Under the pieces are notes generated by a model that saw only the letters and a program-made list of their open reading frames with translations, was not told where the DNA came from and searched no databases. The translations under genes were made by a program, and so were the position numbers. Below, piece by piece: positions 9,707 to 22,650 of a stretch of 64,000 bases of DNA. Source of the stretch: Bathymodiolus brooksi. Lineage: Eukaryota > Mollusca > Bivalvia > Mytilida > Modiolidae. Position 1 is the first letter of the stretch. Each line of letters opens with the position of its first letter. The stretch is from NCBI GenBank assembly GCA_963680875.1, contig OY804585.1, positions 48,593,085 to 48,657,084 of the forward strand, given 5' to 3'.

Positions 9707-12077
9707 CCTCGCTATATTGATACTAGTAGAAAGTTAGTATTAGTATTTATGATTTGGTAGGTCGTTCCAAGCTATATTGATACTAGTAGAAAGTTAGTAT
9801 TAATATCTATGATTTGGTAGGTCGTTTTTCGCTATATTGATACTAGTAGAAAGTTAGTATTAGTATTTATGATTTGGTAGGTCGTTCCAAGCTATATTGA
9901 TACTAGTAGAAAGTTAGTATTAGTATCTATGATTTGGTAGGTCGTTCTAAGCTATATTGAAACTAGTAGAAAGTTAGTTTTAGTATTAATGATTGGTAGG
10001 TCGTTCCTCGCTATATTGATACTAGTAGAAAGTTAGTATTAGTATTTATGATTGGTAGGTCGTTCCTCGCTATATTGATACTAGTAGAAAGTTAGTATTA
10101 GTATTTATGATTTGGTAGGTCGTTCCTCGCTATATTGATACTAGTAGAAAGTTAGTATTAGTATTTATGATTGGGTAGGTCGTTCCATGCTATATTGATA
10201 CTAGTAGAAAGTTAGTATTAGTATTTATGATTGGTAGGTTGTTCCTCGCTATATTGATACTAGTAGAAAGTTAATATTAGTATCTATGATTTGGTAGGTC
10301 GTTCCAAGCTATATTGATAATAGTAAAAAGTTAGTATTAGTATTTATGATTTGGTAGGTCGTTCCTCGCTATATTGATACTAGTAGAAAGTTAGCATTAG
10401 TATCTATGATTGGGTAGGTCGTTCCTCGCTATATTGATACTAGTAGAAAGTTAGTATTAGTATTTATGATTTGGTAGGTCGTTCCAAGCTATATTGAAAC
10501 TAGTAGAAAGTTAGAATTAGTATCTATGATTTTGTAGGTCGTTCTTCGCTATATTGATACTAGTAGAAAGTTAGTATTAGTATTTATGATTTGGTAGGTC
10601 GTTCCTCGCTATATTGATACTAGTAGAAAGTTAGTATTAATATCTATGATTTGGTAGGTCGTTCCTCGCTATATTGATACTAGTAGAAAGTTAGTATTAG
10701 TATTTATGATTTGATAGGTCGTTCCTCGCTATATTGATACTAGTAGAAAGTTAGTATTAATATCTATGATTTGGTAGGTCGTTCCAAGCTATATTGATAC
10801 TAGTAGAAAGTTAGTATTAGTATTTATGATTTGGCAGGTCGTTCCTCGCTATATTGATACTAGTAGAAAGTTAGTATTAGTATTTATGATTTGGTAGGTC
10901 GTTCCTCGCTATATTGAAACTAGTAGGAAGTTAGTATTAGTATTTATGATTGGTAGGTCGTTCCAAGCTATATTGATACTAGTAGAAAGTTAGTATTAGT
11001 ATTTATGATTTGGTAGGTCGTTCCTCGCTATATTGATACTAGTAGAAAGTTGGTATTAGTATCTATGATTGGTAGGTCGCTCCTCGCTATATTGATACTA
11101 GTAGAAAGTTAGTATTAGTATTTATGATTTGGTAGGTCGTTCCAAGCTATATTGATACTAGTAGAAAGTTAGTATTAATATCTATGATTTGGTAGGTCGT
11201 TCCTCGCTATATTGATACTAGTAGAAAGTTAGTATTAGTATTTATGATTTGGTAGGTCGTTCCAAGCTATATTGATACTAGTAGAAAGTTAGTATTAGTA
11301 TCTATGATTTGGTAGGTCGTTCCTAGCTATATTGAAACTAGTAGAAAGTTAGTATTAGTATTTATGATTGGTAGGTCGTTCCTCGCTATATTGATACTAG
11401 TATATAATTAGTATTAGTATTTATGATTGGTAGGTCGTTCCTCGCTATATTGATACTATTAGAAAGTTAGTATTAGTATTTATGATTTGGTAGGTCGTTC
11501 CTCGCTATATTGATACTAGTAGAAAGTTAGTATTAGTATTTATGATTGGGTAGGTCGTTCCATGCTATATTGATACTAGTAGAAAGTTAGTATTAGTATT
11601 TATGATTGGTAGGTTGTTCCTCGCTATATTGATACTAGTAGAAAGTTAGTATTAGTATCTATGATTTGGTAGGTCGTTCCAAGCTATATTGATAATAGTA
11701 AAAAGTTAGTATTAGTATTGATGATTTGGTAGGTCGTTCCTCGCTATATTGATACTAGTAGAATGTTAGCATTAGTATCTATGATTGGGTAGGTCGTTCC
11801 TCGCTATATTGATACTAGTAGAAAGTTAGTATTAGTATTTATGATTTGGTAGGTCGTTCGAAGCTATATTGAAACTAGTAGAAAGTTAGAATTAGTATCT
11901 ATGATTTTGTAGGTCGTTCCTCGCTATATTGATACTAGTAGAAAGTTAGTATTAGTATTTATGATTTGGTAGGTCGTTCCTCGCTATATTGATACTAGTA
12001 GAAAGTTAGTATTAATATCTATGATTTGGTAGGTCGTTCCTCGCTATATTGATACTAGTAGAAAGTTAGTATTAGTA
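9707..12077 (+). repeat. 2,987-bp duplication, right copy
   Basis: This is the partner of 6720-9090. The intervening stretch, 9091-9706, instead resembles region I near 4.0-4.6 kb: it has the CCTTGC, ACTAAT, ATACCAG and TTATATTTA/GTTGG series. The junction therefore joins two differently aged HOR types. The spacing of GGTTGTTCC alternates between 1,375 and 1,612 bp (23 and 27 monomers), so the unit is a composite of two shorter HORs. Confidence 0.83.
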
Positions 12078-12920
12078 TTTATGATTTGATAGGTCGTTCC
12101 TCGCTATATTGATACTAGTAGAAAGTTAGTATTAGTATCTATGATTTGGTAGGTCGTTCCTCGCTATATTGAAACTAGTAGAAAGTTAGTATTAGTATCT
12201 ATGATTTGGTAGGTCTTTCCTCGCTATATTGATACTAGTAGAAAGTTAGTATTAATATCTATGATTTGGTAGGTCGTTCCAAGCTATATTGATACTAGTA
12301 GAAAGTTAGTATTAGTATTTATGATTTGGCAGGTCGTTCCTCGCTATATTGATACTAGTAGAAAGTTAGTATTAGTATTTATGATTTGGTAGGTCGTTCC
12401 TCGCTATATTGAAACTAGTAGAAAGTTAGTATTAGTATTTATGATTGGTAGGTCGTTCCAAGCTATATTGATACTAGTAGAAAGTTAGTATTAGTATTTA
12501 TGATTTGGTAGGTCGTTCCTCGCTATATTGATACTAGTAGAAAGTTAGTATTAGTATTTATGATTTGGTAGGTCGTTCCTCGCTATATTGATACTAGTAG
12601 AAAGTTAGTATTATGTTTATGATTGGGTAGGTCGCTCCTCGCTATATTGATACTAGTAGAAAGTTAGTATTAGTATCTATGATTGGTAGGTCGCTCCTCG
12701 CTATATTGATACTAGTAAAAAGTTAGTATTAGTATTTATGATTTGGTAGGTCGTTCCTCGCTATATTGATACTAGTAGAAAGTTACTATTAGTATTTATG
12801 ATTTGGTAGGTCGTTCCAAGCTATATTGATACTATTAGAAAGTTAGTATTAGTATTTATGATTTGGTAGGTCGTTCCTCGCTATATTGAAACTAGTAGAA
12901 AGTTAGTATTAGTATTTATG
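10555..12920 (+). repeat. 2,510-bp duplication, left copy
   Basis: It matches 13065-15430 at an offset of 2,510 bp (42 monomers less 10). Shared markers are GATTTGATAGG (10708 and 13218; 12083 and 14593), TATATAATTA (11401 and 13911), GGTTGTTCC (11612 and 14122), GTCTTTCC near 12215 and 14725, and TTATGTTT (12611 and 15121). Differences include T11376 against A13886 and T12835 against G15345. The left part is itself a copy of 7.6-9.1 kb, so this duplication came after the 2,987-bp one or shares an ancestor with it. Confidence 0.87.
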
Positions 12921-13064
12921 ATTGGTAGGTCGTTCCTCGCTATATTGATACTAGTAGAAAGTTAGTATTAGTATTTAAGATTGGTAGGCCGTTCCAAGCT
13001 ATATTGATACTAGTAGAAAGTTAGTATTAGTATTTATGATTTGGTAGGTCGTTCTAAGCTATAT

Positions 13065-15430
13065 TGATACTAGTAGAAAGTTAGTATTAGTATTTATGAT
13101 TTGGTAGGTCGTTCCTCGCTATATTGATACTAGTAGAAAGTTAGTATTAATATCTATGATTTGGTAGGTCGTTCCTCGCTATATTGATACTAGTAGAAAG
13201 TTAGTATTAGTATTTATGATTTGATAGGTCGTTCCTCGCTATATTGATACTAGTAGAAAGTTAGTATTAATATCTATGATTTGGTAGGTCGTTCCAAGCT
13301 ATATTGATACTAGTAGAAAGTTAGTATTAGTATTTATGATTTGGCAGGTCGTTCCTCGCTATATTGATACTAGTAGAAAGTTAGTATTAGTATTTATGAT
13401 TTGGTAGGTCGTTCCTCGCTATATTGAAACTAGTAGGAAGTTAGTATTAGTATTTATGATTGGTAGGTCGTTCCAAGCTATATTGATACTAGTAGAAAGT
13501 TAGTATTAGTATTTATGATTTGGTAGGTCGTTCCTCGCTATATTGATACTAGTAGAAAGTTGGTATTAGTATCTATGATTGGTAGGTCGCTCCTCGCTAT
13601 ATTGATACTAGTAGAAAGTTAGTATTAGTATTTATGATTTGGTAGGTCGTTCCAAGCTATATTGATACTAGTAGAAAGTTAGTATTAATATCTATGATTT
13701 GGTAGGTCGTTCCTCGCTATATTGATACTAGTAGAAAGTTAGTATTAGTATTTATGATTTGGTAGGTCGTTCCAAGCTATATTGATACTAGTAGAAAGTT
13801 AGTATTAGTATCTATGATTTGGTAGGTCGTTCCTAGCTATATTGAAACTAGTAGAAAGTTAGTATTAGTATTTATGATTGGTAGGACGTTCCTCGCTATA
13901 TTGATACTAGTATATAATTAGTATTAGTATTTATGATTGGTAGGTCGTTCCTCGCTATATTGATACTATTAGAAAGTTAGTATTAGTATTTATGATTTGG
14001 TAGGTCGTTCCTCGCTATATTGATACTAGTAGAAAGTTAGTATTAGTATTTATGATTGGGTAGGTCGTTCCATGCTATATTGATACTAGTAGAAAGTTAG
14101 TATTAGTATTTATGATTGGTAGGTTGTTCCTCGCTATATTGATACTAGTAGAAAGTTAGTATTAGTATCTATGATTTGGTAGGTCGTTCCAAGCTATATT
14201 GATAATAGTAAAAAGTTAGTATTAGTATTGATGATTTGGTAGGTCGTTCCTCGCTATATTGATACTAGTAGAAAGTTAGCATTAGTATCTATGATTGGGT
14301 AGGTCGTTCCTCGCTATATTGATACTAGTAGAAAGTTAGTATTAGTATTTATGATTTGGTAGGTCGTTCCAAGCTATATTGAAACTAGTAGAAAGTTAGA
14401 ATTAGTATCTATGATTTTGTAGGTCGTTCCTCGCTATATTGATACTAGTAGAAAGTTAGTATTAGTATTTATGATTTGGTAGGTCGTTCCTCGCTATATT
14501 GATACTAGTAGAAAGTTAGTATTAATATCTATGATTTGGTAGGTCGTTCCTCGCTATATTGATACTAGTAGAAAGTTAGTATTAGTATTTATGATTTGAT
14601 AGGTCGTTCCTCGCTATATTGATACTAGTAGAAAGTTAGTATTAGTATCTATGATTTGGTAGGTCGTTCCTCGCTATATTGAAACTAGTAGAAAGTTAGT
14701 ATTAGTATCTATGATTTGGTAGGTCTTTCCTCGCTATATTGATACTAGTAGAAAGTTAGTATTAATATCTATGATTTGGTAGGTCGTTCCAAGCTATATT
14801 GATACTAGTAGAAAGTTAGTATTAGTATTTATGATTTGGCAGGTCGTTCCTCGCTATATTGATACTAGTAGAAAGTTAGTATTAGTATTTATGATTTGGT
14901 AGGTCGTTCCTCGCTATATTGAAACTAGTAGAAAGTTAGTATTAGTATTTATGATTGGTAGGTCGTTCCAAGCTATATTGATACTAGTAGAAAGTTAGTA
15001 TTAGTATTTATGATTTGGTAGGTCGTTCCTCGCTATATTGATACTAGTAGAAAGTTAGTATTAGTATTTATGATTTGGTAGGTCGTTCCTCGCTATATTG
15101 ATACTAGTAGAAAGTTAGTATTATGTTTATGATTGGGTAGGTCGCTCCTCGCTATATTGATACTAGTAGAAAGTTAGTATTAGTATCTATGATTGGTAGG
15201 TCGCTCCTCGCTATATTGATACTAGTAAAAAGTTAGTATTAGTATTTATGATTTGGTAGGTCGTTCCTCGCTATATTGATACTAGTAGAAAGTTACTATT
15301 AGTATTTATGATTTGGTAGGTCGTTCCAAGCTATATTGATACTAGTAGAAAGTTAGTATTAGTATTTATGATTTGGTAGGTCGTTCCTCGCTATATTGAA
15401 ACTAGTAGAAAGTTAGTATTAGTATTTATG
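13065..15430 (+). repeat. 2,510-bp duplication, right copy
   Basis: This is the partner of 10555-12920, with only scattered single-base differences at the markers compared. The end of the match near 15430 is where a further 537-bp duplication begins. After that duplication the left template resumes: TTTAAGATT at 12974 and 16021 are 3,047 bp apart, which is 2,510 + 537. Confidence 0.87.
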
Positions 15431-15950
15431 ATTTGGTAGGTCGTTCCTCGCTATATTGAAACTAGTAGAAAGTTAGTATTAGTATTTATGATTGGTAGGT
15501 CGTTCCAAGCTATATTGATACTAGTAGAAAGTTAGTATTAGTATTTATGATTTGGTAGGTCGTTCCTCGCTATATTGATACTAGTAGAAAGTTAGTATTA
15601 GTATTTATGATTTGGTAGGTCGTTCCTCGCTATATTGATACTAGTAGAAAGTTAGTATTATGTTTATGATTGGGTAGGTCGCTCCTCGCTATATTGATAC
15701 TAGTAGAAAGTTAGTATTAGTATCTATGATTGGTAGGTCGCTCCTCGCTATATTGATACTAGTAAAAAGTTAGTATTAGTATTTATGATTTGGTAGGTCG
15801 TTCCTCGCTATATTGATACTAGTAGAAAGTTACTATTAGTATTTATGATTTGGTAGGTCGTTCCAAGCTATATTGATACTAGTAGAAAGTTAGTATTAGT
15901 ATTTATGATTTGGTAGGTCGTTCCTCGCTATATTGAAACTAGTAGAAAGT
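14865..15950 (+). repeat. 537-bp tandem duplication (9 monomers, two copies)
   Basis: The nine-monomer block at about 14865-15410 is repeated directly after itself at an offset of 537 bp. Shared markers are TTATGTTT (15121 and 15658), AGTTACTATT (15291 and 15828), AGTAAAAAGTT and GAAACT. The corresponding region near 12.4-12.9 kb has only one copy. This event therefore happened after the 2,510-bp duplication, or was lost on the left side. Confidence 0.88.
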
Positions 15951-18340
15951 TAGTATTAGTATTTATGATTGGTAGGTCGTTCCTCGCTATATTGATACTA
16001 GTAGAAAGTTAGTATTAGTATTTAAGATTGGTAGGCCGTTCCAAGCTATATTGATACTAGTAGAAAGTTAGTATTAGTATTTATGATTTGGTAGGTCGTT
16101 CTAAGCTATATTGATACTAGTAGAAAGTTAGTATTAGTATTTATGATTTGGTAGGTCGTTACTCTCTATATTGATACTAGTAGAAAGTTAGTATTATATT
16201 TATGATTGGGTAGCTCGCTCCTCGCTATATTGATACTAGTAGAAAGTTAGTATTAGTATCTATGATTGGTAGGTCGCTCCTCGCTATATTGATACTAGTA
16301 GAAAGTTAGTATTAGTATTTATGATTGGTAGGTCGTTCCTCGCTTTATTGATACTAGTAGAAAGTTAGTATTAGTATTTATGATTTGGTAGGTCGTTCCT
16401 TGCTATATTGATACTAGTAGAAAGTTAGTATTAGTATATATGATTTGGTAGGTCGTTACTCGCTATATTGATACTAGTAGAAAGTTAGTATTATATTTAT
16501 GATTGGGTATGTCGCTCCTCGCTATATTGATACTAGTAGAAAGTTAGTATTAGTATTTATGATTTGGTAGGTCGTTCCTCGCTATATTGATACTAGTAGA
16601 AAGTTAGTATTATATTTATGATTGGGTATGTCGCTCCTCGCTATATTGATACTAGTAGAAAGTTAGTATTAGTATTTATGATTTGGTAGGTCGTTCCTCG
16701 CTATATTGATACTAGTAGAAAGTTAGTATTAGTATTTATGATTTGGTAGGTCGTTCCTCGCTATATTGATACTAGTAGAAAGTTAGTATTAGTATCTATG
16801 ATTTGGTAGGTCGTTCCTCGCTATATTGATACTAGTAGAAAGTTAGTATTAGTATTTATGATTTGGTAGGTCGTTCCTCGCTATATTGAAACTAGTAGAA
16901 AGTTAGTATTAGTATTTATGATTGGTAGGTCGTTCCTCACTATATTGATACTAGTAGAAAGTTAGTATTAGTATTTATGATTGGTAGGTCGTTCCTCGCT
17001 ATATTGATACTAGTAGAAAGTTAGTATTAGTATTTATGATTTGGTAGGTCGTTCCTCGCTATATTGATACTAGTAGAAAGTTAGTATTAGTATTTATGAT
17101 TTGGTAGGTCGTTCCTCGCTATATTGATACTAGTAGAAAGTTAGTATTATATTTATGATTGGGTAGGTCGCTCCTCGCTATATTGATACTAGTAGAAAGT
17201 TGGTATTAGTATCTATGATTGGTAGGTCGCTCCTCGCTATATTGATACTAGTAGAAAGTTAGTATTGGTATTTATGATTTGGTAGGTCGTTCCTCGCTAT
17301 ATTGATACTAGTAGAAAGTTAGTATTAGTATTTATGATTTGGTAGGTCGTTCCAAGCTATATTGATACTAGTAGAAAGTTAGTATTAATATCTATGATTT
17401 GGTAGGTCGTTCCTCGCTATATTGATACTAGTAGAAAGTTAGTATTAGTATTTATGATTTGGTAGGTCGTTCCAAGCTATATTGATACTAGTAGAAAGTT
17501 AGTATTAGTATCTATGATTTGGTAGGTCGTTCCAAGCTATATTGAAACTAGTAGAAAGTTAGTATTAGTATTTATGATTGGTAGGTCGTTCCTCGCTATA
17601 TTGATACTAGTAGAAAGTTAGTATTAGTATTTATGATTGGTAGGTCGTTCCTCGCTATATTGATACTAGTAGAATGTTAGTATTAGTATTTATGATTTGG
17701 TAGGTCGTTCCTCGCTATATTGAAACTAGTAGAAAGTTAGTATTAGTATTTATGATTGGTAGGTCGTTCCTCGCTATATTGATACTAGTAGAAAGTTAGT
17801 ATTAGTATTTAAGATTGGTAGGTCGTTCCAAGCTATATTGATACTAGTAGAAAGTTAGTATTAGTATTTATGATTTGGTAGGTCGTTCTAAGCTATATTG
17901 ATACTAGTAGAAAGTTAGTATTAGTATTTATGATTTGGTAGGTCGTTACTCTCTATATTGATACTAGTAGAAAGTTAGTATTAGTATTTATTATTGGGTA
18001 GCTCGCTCCTCGCTATATTGATACTATTAGAAAGTTAGTATTAGTATCTATGATTGGTAGGTCGCTCCTCGCTATATTGATACTAGTAGAAAGTTAGTAT
18101 TAGTATTTATGATTGGTAGGTCGTTCCTCGCTTTATTGATACTAGTAGAAAGTTAGTATTAGTATTTATGATTTGGTAGGTCGTTCCTTGCTATATTGAT
18201 ACTAGTAGAAAGTTAGTATTAGTATTTATGATTTGGTAGGTCGTTCCTCGCTATATTGATACTAGTAGAAAGTTAGTATTAGTATATATGATTTGGTAGG
18301 TCGTTCCTCGCTATATTGATACTAGTAGAAAGTTAGTATT
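15890..18340 (+). repeat. Scrambled zone with approximately 1,788-bp related segments
   Basis: The segment at about 15890-16490 resembles 17677-18340 at offsets of 1,787-1,788 bp. It shares TTTAAGATT (16021 and 17808), CTCTCTATATT, GTAGCTCGC and GCTTTATTG (16342 and 18130). The left copy has a monomer with the internal base loss (TTATATTTA) where the right has TATTTATTATT, hence the one-base change in offset. GGTATGTCGCTCC monomers (near 16507, 16627, 18355 and 18414) are confined to this zone. Variant order is less regular here than elsewhere. Confidence 0.7.
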
Positions 18341-19220
18341 ATATTTATGATTGGGTATGTCGCTCCTCGCTATATTGATACTAGTAGAAAGTTAGTATTA
18401 TATTGATGATTGGGTATGTCGCTCCTCGCTATATTGATACTAGTAGAAAGTTAGTATTAGTATTTATGATTTGGTAGGTCGTTCCTCGCTATATTGATAC
18501 TAGTAGAAAGTTAGTATTAGTATTTATGATTTGGTAGGTCGTTCCAAGCTATATTGATACTAGTAGAAAGTTAGTATTAGTATCTATGATTTGGTAGGTC
18601 GTTCCTCGCTATATTGATACTAGTAGAAAGTTAGTATTAGTATTTATGATTTGGTAGGTCGTTCCTCGCTATATTGAAACTAGTAGAAAGTTAGTATTAG
18701 TATTTATGATTGGTAGGTCGTTCCTCACTATATTGATACTAGTAGAAAGTTAGTATTAGTATTTATGATTGGTAGGTCGCTCCTCGCTATATTGATACTA
18801 GTAGAAAGTTAGTATTGGTATTTATGATTTGGTAGGTCGTTCCTCGCTATATTGATACTAGTAGAAAGTTAGTATTAGTATTTATGATTTGGTAGGTCGT
18901 TCCAAGCTATATTGATACTAGTTGAAAGTTAGTATTAATATCTATGATTTGGTAGGTCGTTCCTCGCTATATTGATACTAGTAGAAAGTTAGTATTAGTA
19001 TTTATGATTTGGTAGGTCGTTCCAAGCTATATTGATACTAGTAGAAAGTTAGTATTAGTATCTATGATTTGGTAGGTCGTTCCAAGCTATATTGAAACTA
19101 GTAGAAAGTTAGTATTAGTATTTATGATTGGTAGGTCGTTCCTCGCTATATTGATACTAGTAGAAAGTTAGTATTAGTATTTATGATTGGTAGGTCGTTC
19201 CTCGCTATATTGATACTAGT
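17215..19220 (+). repeat. 1,550-bp repeated segment
   Basis: A block of about 450 bp at 17215-17670 recurs at 18765-19220, at an offset of 1,550 bp. The block includes TATTGGTATT (17263 and 18813), then CCAAGC, AATATC and GAAACT monomers. The right copy has an AGTTGAAAG change near 18931 that is passed on to copies at about 21015 and 23706. That gives the direction of later copying. Confidence 0.75.
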
Positions 19221-21490
19221 AGAAAGTTAGGATTAGTATCTATGATTTGGTAGGTCGTTCCTCGCTATATTGATACTAGTAGAAAGTTAGTATTAGTATT
19301 TATGATTTGGTAGGTTGTTCCTCGCTATATTGATACTAGTAGAAAGTTAGTATTAGTATTTATGATTGGGTAGGTCGTTCCATGCTATATTGATACTAGT
19401 AGAAAGTTAGTATTAGTATTTATGATTGGTAGGTCGTTCCTCGCTATATTGATACTAGTAGAAAGTTAGTATTAGTATCTATGATTTGGTAGGTCGTTCC
19501 AAGCTATATTGATAATAGTAAAAAGTTAGTATTAGTATTTATGATTTGGTAGGTCGTTCCTCGCTATATTGATACTAGTAGAAAGTTAGCATTAGTATCT
19601 ATGATTTGGTAGGTCGTTCCTCGCTATATTGATACTAGTAGAGAGTTAGTATTAGTATTTATGATTTGGTAGGTCGTTCCAAGCTATATTGAAACTAGTA
19701 GAAAGTTAGTATTAGTATCTATGATTTTGTAGGTCGTTCCTCGCTATATTGATACTAGTAGAAAGTTAGTATTAGTATTTATGATTTGGTAGGTCGTTCC
19801 TCGCTATATTGATACTAGTAGAAAATTAGTATTAATATCTATGATTTGGTAGGTCGTTCCTCGCTATATTGATACTAGTAGAAAGTTAGTATTAGTATTT
19901 ATGACTTGATAGGTCGTTCCTCGCTATATTGATACTAGTAGAAAGTTAGTATTAGTATCTATGATTTGGTAGGTCGTTCCTCGCTATATTGATACTAGTA
20001 GAAAGTTAGTATTAGTATTTATGATTTGGTAGGTCGTTCCTAGCAATATTGATACTAGTAGAAAGTTAGTATTAGTATTTATGATTTGGTAGGTCGTTCC
20101 TCGCTATATTGATACTAGTAGAAAGTTAGTATTAGTATTTATGATTTGGTAGGTCGTTCCTAGCAATATTGATACTAGTAGAAAGTTAGTATTAGTATTT
20201 ATGATTTGGTAGGTCGTTCCAAGCTATATTGATACTAGTAGAAAGTTAGTATTAGTATTTATGATTTGGTAGGTCGTTCCTCGCTATATTGATACTAGTA
20301 GAAAGTTAGTATTAGTATTTATGATTGGTAGGTCGTTCCTCGCTATATTGATACTAGTAGAAAGTTAGTATTAGTATTTATGATTTGGTAGGTCGTTCCT
20401 CGCTATATTGATACTAGTAGAAAGTTAGTATTAGTATCTATGATTTGGTAGGTCGTTCCTCGCTATATTGATACTAGTAGAAAGTTAGTATTAGTATTTA
20501 TGATTTGATAGGTCGTTCCTCGCTATATTGAAACTAGTAGAAAGTTAGTATTAGTATTTATGATTGGTGGGTCGTTCCTCACTATATTGATACTAGTAGA
20601 AAGTTAGTATTAGTATTTATGATTGGTAGGTCGTTCCTCGCTATATTGATACTAGTAGAAAGTTAGTATTAGTATTTATGATTTGGTAGGTCGTTCCTCG
20701 CTATATTGATACTAGTAGAAAGTTAGTATTAGTATTTATGATTTGGTAGGTCGTTCCTCGCTATATTGATACTAGTAGAAAGTTAGTATTATATTTATGA
20801 TTGGGTAGGTCGCTCCTCGCTATATTGATACTAATAGAAAGTTGGTATTAGTATCTATGATTGGTAGGTCGCTCCTCGCTATATTGATACTAGTAGAAAG
20901 TTAGTATTGGTATTTATGATTTGGTAGGTCGTTCCTCGCTATATTGATACTAGTAGAAAGTTAGTATTAGTATTTATGATTTGGTAGGTCGTTCCAAGCT
21001 ATATTGATACTAGTTGAAAGTTAGTATTAATATCTATGATTTGGTAGGTCGTTCCTCGCTATATTGATACTAGTAGAAAGTTAGTATTAGTATTTATGAT
21101 TTGGTAGGTCGTTCCAAGCTATATTGATACTAGTAGAAAGTTAGTATTAGTATCTATGGTTTGGTAGGTCGTTCCAAGCTATATTGAAACTAGTAGAAAG
21201 TTAGTATTAGTATTTATGATTGGTAGGTCGTTCCTCGCTATATTGATACTAGTAGAAAGTTAGTATTAGTATTTATGATTGGTAGGTCGTTCCTCGCTAT
21301 ATTGATACTAGTAGAAAGTTAGGATTAGTATCTATGATTTGGTAGGTCGTTCCTCGCTATATTGATACTAGTAGAAAGTTAGTATTAGTATTTATGATTG
21401 GGTAGGTCGTTCCATGCTATATTGATACTAGTAGAAAGTTAGTATTAGTATTTATGATTGGTAGGTCGTTCCTCGCTATATTGATACTAG
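18765..21490 (+). repeat. 2,092/2,032-bp repeated segment with one-monomer loss
   Basis: TATTGGTATT at 18813 recurs at 20905, a shift of 2,092 bp. The CCATGC monomers at 19380 and 21412 are only 2,032 bp apart. The 60-bp difference is one whole monomer (GATTTGG...GGTTGTTCC, near 19282-19341) that is present on the left and absent on the right. The third copy, 2,691 bp further on, also lacks it, so the loss came before that duplication. Confidence 0.78.
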
Positions 21491-22650
21491 TAGAAAGTTA
21501 GTATTAGTATCTATGATTTGGTAGGTCGTTCCAAGCTATATTGATAATAGTAAAAAGTTAGTATTAGTATTTATGATTTGGTAGGTCGTTCCTCGCTATA
21601 TTGATACTAGTAGAAAGTTAGCATTAGTATCTATGATTTGGTAGGTCGTTCCTCGCTATATTGATAATAGTAGAGAGTTAGTATTAGTATTTATGATTTG
21701 GTAGGTCGTTCCAAGCTATATTGAAACTAGTAGAAAGTTAGGATTAGTATCTATGATTTTGTAGGTCGTTCCTCGCTATATTGATACTAGTAGAAAGTTA
21801 GTATTAGTATTTATGATTTGGTAGGTCGTTCCTCGCTATATTGATACTAGTAGAAAGTTAGAATTAATATCTATGATTTGGTAGGTCGTTCCTCGCTATA
21901 TTGATACTAGTAGAAAGTTAGTATTAGTATTTATGATTTGATAGGTCGTTCCTCGCTATATTGATACTAGTAGAAAGTTGGTATTAGTATCTATGATTTG
22001 GTAGGTCGCTCCTCGCTATATTGATACTAGTAGAAAGTTAGTATTAGTATCTATGATTTGGTAGGTCGTTCCTCGCTATATTGATACTAGTAGAAAGTTA
22101 GTATTAGTATTTATGATTTGGTAGGTCGTTCCTAGCAATATTGATACTAGTAGAAAGTTAGTATTAGTATTTATGATTTGGTAGGTCGTTCCAAGCTTTA
22201 TTGATACTAGTAGAAAGTTAGTATTAGTATTTATGATTTGGTAGGTCGTTCCTCGCTATATTGATACTAGTAGAAAGTTAGTATTAGTATTTATGATTTG
22301 GTAGGTCGTTCCTCGCTATATTGATACTAGTAGAAAGATAGTATTAGTATTTATGATTTGGTAGGTCGTTCCTCGCTATATTGATACTAGTAGAAAGTTA
22401 GTATTAATATCTATGATTTGGTAGGTCGTTCCTCGCTATATTGATACTAGTAGAAAGTTGGTATTAGTATCTATGATTGGTAGGTCGCTCCTCGCTATAT
22501 TGATACTAGTAGAAAGTTAGTATTAGTATTTATGATTTGGTAGGTCGTTCCTCGCTATATTGATACTAGTAGAAAGTTAGTATTAGTATTTATGATTTGG
22601 TAGGTCGTTCCAAGCTATATTGATACTAGTAGAAAGTTAGTATTAATATC
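19960..22650 (+). repeat. 2,691-bp tandem duplication, left copy (45 monomers)
   Basis: It is followed immediately by its duplicate. Shared markers are paired CCTAGCAATATT monomers (near 20050 and 20170; 22740 and 22860), TATTGGTATT (20905 and 23596), CTATGGTTTGG (21154 and 23845) and GTTGG (22457 and 25148). Some monomers differ, for example GATAATAGTAGAGAG near 21664 against GATACTAGTAGAGAG, and CTTTATT near 22195 against CTATATT. Confidence 0.87.

Noticed and set aside
15890..18340. A single clean HOR period for the 16-18 kb zone
   Set aside because: Offsets of 537, 1,550 and about 1,788 bp each explain only part of the zone, and variant order is irregular, so no single unit is claimed.
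19220..19240. Telomere-like TTAGG in the GTTAGGATTAG monomers
   Set aside because: It is a single T to G change at position 20 of one monomer subtype, not a tandem TTAGG run. It recurs only because that subtype was copied.
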